Origin: Nematostella vectensis
Lineage: Eukaryota; Cnidaria; Anthozoa; Actiniaria; Edwardsiidae
Reading direction: 5' to 3'
DNA length: 64,000 nucleotides
Assembly (NCBI RefSeq): GCF_932526225.1
Contig: NC_064046.1
Location: forward strand, 992,001 to 1,056,000
A program made the position numbers and the translations under genes. Positions 11,833 through 22,504 of this stretch are shown in pieces; the first letter of the stretch is position 1, and the number at the start of each line of letters is the position of its first letter. The notes beneath the pieces are model-generated. The model made no database searches, was not told where the DNA came from, and worked only from the letters and a program-made list of their open reading frames with translations.

Positions 11833-13356
11833 TTTATGTCTGCCAGCCCGCGGTCAAGTAATGCGTGACCGTTTTAAGATGACCCGCGTAGCCTCGGTAG
11901 AGTGCGCTCATCCATTCGCCTTTAGTTGTGTTGACTGTAGTATAATCTAGCGAAAAGGCTTTATAAACAACACTCTACGTACCCCATAAAAGTCCTTAGT
12001 AAGTCCATGAACCAGTCCATGGGGATGACGTCTCCAGAACCACCCACCGTCCGAAATTGAGATACGGTAAGAACACTTCTTATAACCTCGCATTATTAAA
12101 TCTAACCAAAATCCAACCTACACAAACAAACAATGCTGACAGGAGGAGCTGGTCAGAGGAATGTAACTTGTAATCATATGGGCCTGGACAAGCACTTTTT
12201 TACACTTGTGGTACCTTGTGGTAGTTTTAAGCGTTGTTTCAATCGTTGTCTCCATTCGAGCACGGTGACTTGAAGTACCATGTCACGGAGAACTCCAACT
12301 TACTCGCTCTTGCATATAATCCCCTGTTCATAAATAGTCGGAATACGTCCCGCATTGGAGACTGCTCGTGTTTCCGCCCTCGTTCTTGTATGTTTCTCAA
12401 GGCCATTAGACGAAGTTCTCGATCATTCAATTCTCGCTTATACGCTAATGTGTTTATTAAGGCTGTTTGCGGGTAGTTTCGTTTTTAACCCCACAAATCC
12501 TTATCCGTCACATATGTCGACTTAAAGGCGCACATGCTAAATCGGAGCCAGCACCGATAGAAGATGAAGCGAGATCATCCTTGTGTTTTCCTCTTGATAG
12601 TGGGCTAGGGTATGTTGGGTCACGTTAATACCATGTATTATTCCAGGCCTTATCTCATGCTTGTTGCGCAGCAGCTAATTCCTGTACAAACACGTGCTGA
12701 TGCTAAGAAAATACTAGAGCCATATGTTTTTTAAGAGTTTCAAGTCATTTCAAATCATGTTACAGTGTTTTTACGGAGCCTGGCCGTATACAACGCCATT
12801 GCATTTTTGGTTCCATTCACAACAAGAATACGCACCGTCGTATTCTAGATCTAGAGACGATTTTTTGGTATAACGACTTGAGCTATTTCAAATTTCTCGC
12901 TAACTTGATTTAATAAAGCAGATTTTCGTGTCCTGTTTGAGTTCGCTGGAGATTTAAAAGATTGCCAGGCAACTTTGAAGCTCGTGGAATTTCATAACTG
13001 GGAAATAAGTTCAACACGGCAGATGTGGAAATGAGAAATACTGTCGAAATTATGAAATTAACAGATTATTGTCGTGGGAGAGGGGAGGTTTTGGGTTGGT
13101 TGAGAATGAGATGATTTTCTTACTATTTCGCTAGATTTCTCACAGAAGAAAAAATGAACCTATTTACTCGATATCTGTGTGGTTGCGAAAGCCTTGGTAT
13201 ATTGAAAAGTTAGTAAATTTGGGATTACGTAAGTACTTCAAGTTATTAGGAGACACCCGGAGACCCTGAAAATGGATAACAATAATGTATTTTTCGCTTT
13301 CCTATTTTTGGAGTTAGCGGGTATAAACTGTGCACAACGCAAATAGCTTTTATCAG
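11833..13356. other. No supported gene except a weak minus-strand exon candidate
   Basis: Apart from the open stretch at 12304-12462, annotated separately, I see no exon, RNA gene or repeat. Confidence 0.5.
12304..12462 (-). CDS. Possible unassigned minus-strand exon
   Basis: A charged open frame reading ..NTLAYKRELNDRELRLMA.. and ..MRDVFRLFMNRGLYARA ends at a perfect GTAAGT donor (low end, 12303-12298) in phase 1. The upstream boundary shown assumes a weak CAAACAG acceptor. The dense Arg/Leu/Glu pattern would form an amphipathic helix, and dibasic KR sites are present. No family recognised. It lies antisense to the possible SLC6 first intron. Could be chance. Confidence 0.25.
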
Positions 13357-13873
13357 CTCACGGGCTAAAGGATAATTTGACTCCGAAATGAAGTCTAATG
13401 CATTGTTAGTGTTGAATAAGCACTTATTCCTACTTTGACTGGATGTATTTGCCTTGGTTTCGCTCCTGCTGCGAGCTCTGTCGCTACGCGCTTGCGACCT
13501 TTCCCCTTTTAAACGACGCGCTATGTAACCTCCGCCCCCTGGTAAATGAGTAACTCGACCCCCAGTGGCCTCGACCCCCAGTGGCGCGTTTTTTCTCTTC
13601 CGGCGTTTTCTCTTTGAACGGTCGCACGGAATACGTGCTTAGAGACATTTAGCCTGCTTGCAGGCGGTACTCGGTGTTATTATTGCGGAAAACCCTCTCG
13701 GTGATCGGGCGCCATCTTGTATTCTAAAGGAACCACTCGGCTTAAAAAAGCAAGATGGCGCCCGATCACAGAACGGAGAGGGTTTTCCGCGATGATAACA
13801 ACCGAGTACCGCCTGCAAGCAGGCTAAGAGACATTAGACTTCATTTCGGAGTCAAACTATTCTATAGCCCGTG
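13357..13873. mobile_element. Long-TIR non-autonomous element, copy B, with nested MITE
   Basis: Left arm CACGGGCTAAAGGATAATTT through TTCCTAC and right arm ending CTATAGCCCGTG match the ends of the element at 10290. Its interior repeats GGTAAATGAGTAACTCGA. The right arm is split by the MITE at 13650-13826, showing relative age: this element was there first. Confidence 0.75.
13650..13826. mobile_element. MITE family 1, copy B (9-bp flanks)
   Basis: Same TAGCCTGC...GCAGGCTA ends and GGAAAACCCTCTC arms as the copy at 10018. Flanked by AGAGACATT at 13641-13649 and 13827-13835. Nested inside the long-TIR element. Confidence 0.9.
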
Positions 13874-13950
13874 ATCAGCGGGCGCGCGGGTCATTATCCG
13901 GGAACTTGAGTTTTTTTGGCGGGAAAACGTTAACGCGTGGCACGTATAAG

Positions 13951-14110
13951 GTAGCCTTCGTAGCCAGCGTTTCTCTATAGTTTCAGCAGTTTCGCGCGGC
14001 CATATTCCTCTGTTGCTCTCTATTCCTGTAGCCTACGTGTAGCCGCTGCTTCTACACGCAGGCTATATTCCTGCTGAAACTCCACAGAAACGCTTGCTAC
14101 GCAGGCTACC
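13951..14110. mobile_element. Fold-back MITE
   Basis: Arms GTAGCCTTCGTAGCCAGCG and CGCTTGCTACGCAGGCTAC pair over about 40 bp including TTTCAGCAG and its complement. TATAAGG occurs at both borders as a likely target duplication. The ends resemble those of MITE family 1 but the interior differs. Confidence 0.75.
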
Positions 14111-14696
14111 TATAAGGAGATCTGCGCGCTCTCATTGGGCAATAATTGCTAAATTCAGAGTTGTGGTGCAAAATGCGGCACTATTAAAAACGTTTCTTCG
14201 AGAAAAAGTCGAAGTTTTTTTTTAAATTTACTCCTTGAAAATTTTTAACACAATTTTCTATAAAAAAATAGTTTTCAAATCGATTTCACCATGTTGGAAG
14301 ATTTATCAAAAATATTACAAACAGACAACTCCACGTATAAATTAGAGCTACATTAAACATCTAAAAATAAAATATCAACTCATGAGAGTTTCGGTAAGCG
14401 TCAATCTACATTCATGTCTAGTTCTCACACCAATTCCTTGCTCTTATTTTTCCTCTCACCGCCGATCAATCTTGAATATTTTGCCAGTGAAGTTTGCAGG
14501 GCAGTCGCCGATTGATAGATAGGTAAAGACAAAAATCGTAAAAGCTTGGTTGGATTCGGTAAACGGCGAAATATCTGCATACTTTTATTTTTGCGCGTAT
14601 ATGAAGGCTTCATTGTTTAATGGGCAACTTTGTTTTCTTCACGTTTTTATTAATCGTCGCGTAGTGGCAAATCAAGCGAGAAAATTTTCCACTTAA

Positions 14697-14987
14697 AGGT
14701 ACGGTAATACGAGCAGCAAAACCGTACAACTTTTGTGGCAGCATTTGCAAAAAAGCAAGATTGAAAAGTTTGGTTGTTGTAGAAATACGGGCAGCATCTC
14801 CGAGTTTTGTTGCAAAAAGTAGAACCATCTTCGTCTTCTGCAGCAAACTTTATCAACTTGCAACAAAATATTTGCTGCGACAAAGGCTGGTTCGCCGGTA
14901 GTAAAAGTGCAATTTCACTTACGAAGATTTTGTGCAGCCATGCTGCCAAAAAAGTTGTACGATTTTGCTGCTCTTATTACTGTACCT
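14697..14987. mobile_element. TTAA-flanked MITE (piggyBac-like)
   Basis: AGGTACGGTAATACGAGCAG on the left and the near-complement on the right form inverted arms of about 50 bp, directly flanked by TTAA (14693-14696 and 14988-14991). TTAA targeting is characteristic of piggyBac. Several overlapping short open frames here are artefacts of the hairpin. Confidence 0.75.
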
Positions 14988-15114
14988 TTAAAGAGAAAAC
15001 AACTTTTCTATCCAGCAATCGCTTGTATGTGTAATAGATGACAAAAACTATTGAACGTGACAAATCAGACAACAAAAGGGAAATAACGAACAATTCACAT
15101 TATTATACAATTTT

Positions 15115-15468
15115 CAGGCCCGTACCCAGGTGGGGTGCAGGGGGTCCGAACGCACCCCCCCACAACGGCAAGTCCACTTTCGGATCTCAATAGACGAGCT
15201 GTTTTAAGACAAAACTATAAGGCATAAGCTAGTATGTCATCAATCTATAAGTCAGACTTTTCTGCAGCCAAAAAATCCGACAATAAACGTCCCGCGGAGA
15301 AAGTGCAAAGGCAAAACAAGGTCACTTTTGTTCTTTTGGGGGTGGTCAGATTTTTATCAGAAAACTCACTCCCTCCACCCCCCTCCCCCCCAGAAAATTT
15401 TGGTCCATTTTTTCAGATGTCGCACCCCCCCCCCCCCCCCTAAAAAAAAAATCCTGGGTACGGGCCTG
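15115..15468. mobile_element. hAT-like MITE with perfect 16-bp TIRs
   Basis: CAGGCCCGTACCCAGG at 15115-15130 and its exact complement at 15453-15468. The ends are of the CAGGSCCGT hAT type. Interior is C/G-homopolymer rich and non-coding. A related lone end (CAGGCCCATAGCCAGAGG) occurs at 43501. Confidence 0.85.
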
Positions 15469-15971
15469 ATTTTTGTAATTATTTTACTAACTGTTTATGT
15501 CTTAATTTTACTAGAGCTCTTTTGCGCAATAAGTGAAGAAGTACATGTAATGTGTTTAAAGCTGGCTGTACGTTAGCGGAATCACTCCTTTCTCAAAGCA
15601 ACATATCTCAATATTCGTTTCCCCTGACTCTCAGCAAAATTCCCTTTAAGGCGAGAAAATATCAATGAAAGTTGTTGTTGTTTTTGTGTCCATCCGTGAA
15701 ATTATTAGTTATTTGGTCGCCGGACCGTGAAAGTTCGTCGCCGTTATGTAAATCACTTTCTTGGTAATTAGCGTCTTTTATGAGATCTTTTAGTGGATAA
15801 GTAATTCAAACTCTTTGCATCGAAATGCGTTATTGTTCGCCGTATGCGGGCTTTGATCGGGTGTTAGTCAGCGGACAATAGCTGAGCCTCAAAGTGTTGA
15901 TCTCTCGGAGGCTCATATTTTCCTACGCACTGCCATGGTCGACTCTTGAAGCGCGGACGATCGTCTTCTAC

Positions 15972-16094
15972 ATGCCAAATCAGCCAGAGACTCAGTCGCT
16001 CATCACGAGTGCTGACGCCGAAGTGGGATGTAGCCACTCACGGCCTTGTAACGGGGATGCGGCGAGTTATCTTAACAACAAACTGCGAACTTTA
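15972..16094 (+). CDS. Candidate alternative first exon (phase 0, GTAAGT donor)
   Basis: ATG and 41 codons (MPNQPETQSLITSADAEVGC ... LNNKLRTL) end exactly at a consensus GTAAGT donor in phase 0. Like the exon at 4310, it can be joined in frame to the SLC6 exon that begins at 22505, which would give the transporter a different cytoplasmic N-terminus. No domain is recognised and no splicing data are available, so this is inference from frame, donor and distance (6.4 kb). Confidence 0.4.
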
Positions 16095-17316
16095 GTAAGT
16101 CTCGTCGCGCATGCTTGGGCAGAAAGTTTTAAACTATAATAAGAAAACAGGTGGCTTGTGAATAGAAGGTTATTCGCCGAGTTTATGCGCTCTCTGGGAT
16201 TATTGTCTCGATGCTGTGATTTTCGCGCTCGCTTTCCTGTGCCGTTACCCCCTTTCTCTACCCGTACCTGAAATCACTTGTAACACCTGCTCAACATCCA
16301 TTCTGAAATCACAAAATTGTTTGGCGAAAAGGACTTTGTATGCTTAATTGTTCGCGACTCTCAAAATTGATAACTCAAACCGCAAATTATGTGGTAGACT
16401 TCATGGATATTTCGCAATAAATATTATATATGAATAATTACATTTTTCCTGGCGATTTTTTTAAACATAACTCAAATTCGTTGAGGTAATGACCTTTTAT
16501 CTTATAAAATAGTTTCGATGTCTTTGATAACAAGCTCAGTTTGAGGACCGGACTTTAAGGACGCGTCAAGTAGAGAATTTCCACCAAAGTTTATCGTAAA
16601 CGCGGCATTGATATTGGCAAATACCCCAAGCTCAGATGCCATGGATACATTAGCGCTTGACTATGCACGATACTCCCACGACGTTATATAACTAGCTCTG
16701 ATTAAGCGGGTATAATACGTTTCCCGTTTTTCTACGCAAATTCATTACACTGTCAATTTGGCAAGACTTTGATCTTGATATTACTCATAAACTCGCTGAA
16801 AAAATCACCTTGGATTAAAGCATTTGTTACCATAGGAATAGCCCAGCATAGCGATAATTTGGTTTAACCCTTGTGTGCTTCCATCACGGCGGGAATAAGT
16901 ACCCCAAAAAGTATGGGGTATTGTTGTGTTATATTGTTGTGTTATTCTGAACCAGTAGGATAAAAAGTATGTTTTTAATACAAGAAGGACAGGTGTTAAA
17001 TGCTGTTTACGTGGAAAGCATGTCATTAGGGTGCGCACATGGTGCATACCGTAGAGGTTGTATTAGTTGTTATCTGCATGCAACAAAGATGTAATATAGC
17101 ACTGATGATGATAACATTAGAAAGACAGCGTGTGAATAGAAATAATTCTCATATATTGTTATATATAACTATAATTATTAAATAATATAGAGAAATTAAT
17201 TTAAGTGAATGTAAGTGTAAAATGGACGCGGTACATTCGGAAATTATACGCGGTGCACTCTTAAACTATATGTGCTAAAGAAATATGCGTGATTCATACA
17301 AAAAAAGCACTCTCAT
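16095..17316. other. No supported gene
   Basis: AT-rich; no exon, RNA gene or repeat recognised until the 22-bp array begins. Confidence 0.5.
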
Positions 17317-18895
17317 ACGCGGCTCACTCGCTAGAGATACGCGGTACCCTTGCTAAAGATACGCGTTACACTCGCTAAAGACACGCGGTACACTCGCTAG
17401 AGATACGCGGTACACTCGCTAGAGATACGCGGTACCCTCGTTAGAGATACGCGGTACCCTCGCTAAAGATACGCGGTACACTCGCTAAAGACACGCGGTA
17501 CACTCGCTAGAGATACGCGATACACTCGCTAAAGATACGCGGTACCCTCGTTAGAGATACGCGGTAGCCTCGCTAAAGATATGCGGTACACTCGCTAAAG
17601 ACACGCGGTACACTACTAGAGATACGCGGTACACTCGCTAAAGATACGCGGTACCCCTCGCTAGAGATACGCGGTACAGTCGCTAGAGATACGCGGTACA
17701 CTCGCTTAAGATACGCGGTACACTCGCTAAAGATACGCGGTACACTCGCTAGAGATACGCGGTACACTCGCTTAAGATACGCGGTACAGCCGCTAGAGAT
17801 ACGCGGTACACTCGCTTAAGATACGCGGTACACTCGCTATAGATACGCGGTACACTCGCTATAAAGATACGCGGTGTACTCGCAAGAGATACGCGGTACA
17901 CTCGCTAAAGATACGCGGTACACTCGCTAAAGATACGCGGTACACTCGCTAGAGATACGCGGTACACTCGCTAGAGATACGCGGTGTACTCGCAAGAGAT
18001 ACGCTGTACACTCGCAAAAGATACGCGGTACACTCGCTAAAGATACGCGGTGTACTCGCTAGAGATACGCGGTACACTCGCTAGTGGTACGCGGTACACT
18101 CGCTAAAGATACGCGGTAGACTCGCTAGAGATACGCCGTGTACTCGCTAGAGATACGCGGAGCACTCGCTAAAGATACGCGGTACACTTGCAAGAGATTC
18201 GCGGTACACTCGCTAAAGATACGCGGTGTACTCGCTAGAGATACGCGGTACACTCGCTAGAGATACGCGTTACACTCGCTAAAGACACGCGGTACACTCG
18301 CTAGAGATACGCGGTACACTCGCTAGAGATACGCGGTACCCTCGTTAGAGATACGCGGTACACTCGCTAAAGATACGCGGTGTACTCGCTAGAGATACGC
18401 GGTACACTCGCTAGTGGTACGCGGTACACTCGCTAAAGATACGCGGTACACTCGCTAGAGATACGCCGTGTACTCGCTAGAGATACGCGGAGCACTCGCT
18501 AAAGATACGCGGTACACTTGCAAGAGATTCGCGGTACACTCGCTAAAGATACGCGGTGTACTCGCTAGAGATACGCGGTACACTCGCTAGAGATACGCGG
18601 TACACTCGCTAGAGATACGCGGTGTACTCGCTAGGGATTCGCGTAGCACTCACTAAAGATACGCGGTACACTTGCAAGAGATTCGCGAAACACTCGCTAA
18701 AGATACGCGGTACGATAGCTAAAGATTCTCGGCTCACTCGTTAAAGATACGCGGCTCACTCGCTAAAGATACGCGGCTCACTCGTTAAAGGTACGCGGCT
18801 CACTTGCTAGAGATACGCGGTTCAATCGTTAAAGATACGCGGCTCACTCGCAAAAGGTACGCGGCTCACTCACTAGAGATACGCGGTGTACTCGC
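17317..18895. repeat. 22-bp minisatellite (about 70 copies)
   Basis: Unit GATACGCGGTACACTCGCTA plus GA/AA. Variants (GTGTACTCGC, TACCCTCG, GGCTCACTCG) are not random: a block containing GCCGTGTACTCG and GCGGAGCACTCG recurs 330 bp apart (15 units; near 18131 and 18461), so multi-unit blocks were duplicated. The GGCTCACTCG subfamily dominates the right end. Confidence 0.95.
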
Positions 18896-20882
18896 TATAA
18901 AGAAGTCTTATTTAAGACGAAAAATTTGGCAGTTCGACTACCATTTTCTTTTAGTGAACCATATTTATACTCTGGTTAACGAAAACTATCTGGGTATTTT
19001 AATTGATTTGCTAAAGATACACAGTAGCCTCGGAAAATATACGCGTTACAAATACGCTTCACGTACAGATACCAAACACTTCTTCTTCCCATGCAGCTAG
19101 CCTATTCCAATATCAATAGTCAAACTTTTATGAACAGTCTTAGTCCACTAAAGCAGAGCTGTGCCGTCTTGCGGCGCGTAGACCATCCGGCGCATTTTAA
19201 GCATTCTAGAATCACAGTAAGACATTACCACAATAATAACAGGAAGCTTACGGAGCGATTTATCCCATAAGAAAACCACCACGTAGTAAAAGCTTAACTG
19301 ATCTTTTGATCTGTGTTCTGATTGATTCACCCGACTGCTCGGCTTCGGCCGGATACACGCACGCGCGGAAGAAATTACATTTACGTTTAAACAAGAAATT
19401 GCCTCAATTTGCCAAGTTTTAATATAATTATTTTGTGAGCTGTGATAGGTCGCAATAATCATTTTTCGGTAAAGACGCTAATGTTGAATGGAATATCTAA
19501 TTTCAAAAGATAGTTGTACACGCTATTTCCCATGCGAGTAGAATAGACTTGTGGATGATGGTGTTGAGTTTCGGATCCCCTATCGGGATCCTGGTTCAAC
19601 AAGTATTCAATTCTAGCAGGTGTTGAATTACATATCCCTGTTATATCGCTGAAGACGAAACTGCATTTATAACATGTGGTTAACTAGAAAATGTACGCAT
19701 ACCTCGCCAGAATGACTTAGAGGTAAGAGGACCGTCTTACTGACGTTTATATGTTTGAACCGAATCTTTGCGAAGCTTCAAGAATAATAGAGCTTACCCT
19801 TGCTCGGATGAAGGTCAAATATTATAGATCCTTTCGATTGTACTATAAACTATCAGAACAAATCGTCAAAGTGCTAAACGCAAGCGAGTTCTTGTGGTGT
19901 GATTTGCATAGTGCGATAAATGACGTGGGAATTGTCTTCGCTTTCATATTATCGGAATGATGGTTCGGTTTGACGAACAATGCGGTTTCCCTGTCAAATA
20001 TTGTCGATACTGTATTCTCGTTCGACGAACAATGCATTTAGCTTGTCAAGTGCAATCACTAGCCATCACGGAATTTTCATTGAAACAAGGCCGATAATAT
20101 TGCATCTTTTATAATGTTGTATCTTTTATAATGTTATCTGTCTGGCTCACTGCGTTTGCTTTCAACCTCCACCATGGGATTTGATGTTATGGTTTTACGT
20201 GATTGATTTCAATTGAGTTTATTTCGTAGAGAAGGTTGATATTTATGAAAAAAAACATTTTTATACTATTGCTCTCTTTTTGATTAAAGGCTTAATAAAA
20301 TCCCGCCTTGTAACTGCAAAGAAATAGTTGTGCAATCTACCAAAGGTCTAAATCCACAAGTTATTTTCTTCTAGGTACCAGAGCTCACGGTCGTCTGGTC
20401 ACGTGATACGTCTTCGCGTGTTCTTTTTATGATGAGTTCACCCTAGTAAAAATAAAAGTTTAATGGTCATTAAAATCGTATTAGTTGAGTCACAAGGCGA
20501 AGCGTTGTCCGGATTCGGTTCCTTTGGTTTTGAGTCCAAATACTGATTACTGTGACCCTTCGGTGTCGCGATCATTCTCGACATTTTTATTGAACAAAAA
20601 AATCTAATTTGCCCGAAAACGGTGGATCAACTCATATTATTTACCAAGTACTTTCGTGTCTAGAAGGACGTCTCGAACATAACGATCAATATTGACTTGG
20701 TACTCGAATTCTGCTACGAACCTTTGATTGAAAATTTCATCAGTTTCGTGGGTGGTGATGGACCATTTAACTAACGTGTCAGCAACGAAAATCCTTCCAA
20801 AAAAAGTGCAAGCCAAGATCTCTTGAAAAAATAAAACAAACAAATCGTAGATCAAACAGTCTCTTTCCGGCCCCACTTTGTC
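18896..20882. other. No supported gene
   Basis: No exon with domain support. A 95-codon minus-strand open frame (20637-20924) runs into a dispersed repeat and has no recognised family. Confidence 0.45.
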
Positions 20883-21070
20883 ACCATAACAAGATTCCAA
20901 GTGTAAGAAAGCATCCATTTCCATCGGCTGATTGCGAAATTTTCGAAATTGGTAAATGAAGTAAAAAATAAACTATTTCAAAACGCTATTTTAAAGTAAG
21001 TTGTCTTCCAATTTTGATGGAAACCAATAACAAAAGTGTAACTGACAACTGGCTCTTTGAATTTCTGGCT
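20883..21070. repeat. Dispersed repeat family, copy 1
   Basis: Shares GCATCCATTTCCATCGGCTG, then GGTAAAT.AAGTA and CAATAACAAA..TG with copies at 21295-21475 and 48280-48490, all in the same orientation. Unclassified interspersed element. Confidence 0.65.
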
Positions 21071-21294
21071 CTCTTAAATTTCAGATAAAAAAAATCGAAA
21101 AATTCAACTGACGTCTAAAAAATAACGAGAAGGGAAAAAGAAATCTGGGACATGCCTGTTTGTGGTCGGTCCCTTATCTTGTGATTGGCTGCCGTCATAA
21201 TTATCAACGGTACTTATACATGAGAGGTGTTGTGGTCATCTCTTCACCATAAAACCCTCGAGTCTTAAAGAACCTCTCTCAGCCATCATACCAA

Positions 21295-21475
21295 GAACGA
21301 AAAAGAATCCATTTCCATCGACTGATTTAGGGAAGTTAGTGCAGTACTTTTGTTGAAATCTAGTCTAGTATAAAACTTTGCTTTTGATGTCTATGTCGAG
21401 TTTTCATAATTTGCCTTTTGGAATGGAGAAAACAATAACAAAGGGACGGCTGACCAAGGCCCTTTAAATCATATT
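21295..21475. repeat. Dispersed repeat family, copy 2
   Basis: ATCCATTTCCATCGACTGAT ... AACAATAACAAAGGGACGG ... CCCTTTAAA; partial match to the copies at 20883 and 48280. Confidence 0.6.
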
Positions 21476-22504
21476 GCCCCCACCCCCTCCTCCCCCACCC
21501 CCCGTATTAGACGGTTACTTTTATCGCTTTTAAATTTAAGTCAGTTATGAATTATTGAATTGACATTATTGTATGGAAACATATAAAGCAAATTTTCAAG
21601 CTAAATATAAAAACGGTGATTAAAATTTATCACATCTCACCTAAAGGATAAGGAAGATGGGAATAGCATTTTGCTTAACTGATCTAAAATCGTCTGCGTC
21701 ACGCTTTTGTAGTTAAGCCGCGTACAAACAGCACGAACATCGAGAGGCCAAGTAGTGCCGTGTTTCGACATCATGTTGAGTGATTCTGCGAAGAAGTTTA
21801 TCAACTTTCTGAAACCAGCACACTTTTTGACGCGAGACGTGTTTATATTACTTTTGTAATCCAATACACATTACTATTTTTTTATCCAATATGCTGGGAA
21901 AGGGTGCATTCGTTTATATTCTTTGATATTTTGCTTATTATTTTGTCGTGTATGGACGATGTTCGTTGAACGAGCCTTGCGCACCGAGAAACAACCAAGA
22001 GAATGTTTTGTTCGCCACTCAAGAACGTCTTCAAGTGAGACCGAGTCAAATTGATCACAAAAATGGTGGGCAGTGAATCGAAGATAACGGCAATTATTTC
22101 GAAAGGTCTGTCATTCTGGAAGTTTTTTACGTCCACACTGTAAACAAATGGAAAGTGTGTCGTAAGCGTCGTACGGTGACGCTCCTTTTTGCTCATAACA
22201 CCTGCGCGCATTAATAATACTTAATTATATCCTAACGAAATAGCTCAGAATAAACTAATTTATCGAATTGCTAATTACCAATAGCTATCTAGACTCGAAG
22301 ATTCCTTTATAGTAGTTGAGCAAACGGCTTTGATTTATCGTCGGCAAACCGACCAATGCTCGCACGCGCTGCGGGGCCTTGAAGGCTATTGGTGCGTGAT
22401 CGTGCCACACTGGAACTCCACAGCACCCAAATGCTTACTCACACTTTACTACAAACAACCTGCACGTTCTCATGCCCTCTCTAAACCATCTTATCCTTTG
22501 ACAG
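21476..22504. other. No supported gene
   Basis: Upstream flank or intron of the SLC6 gene. Weak minus-strand open frames (21637-22211) show no recognised domain. Confidence 0.45.
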
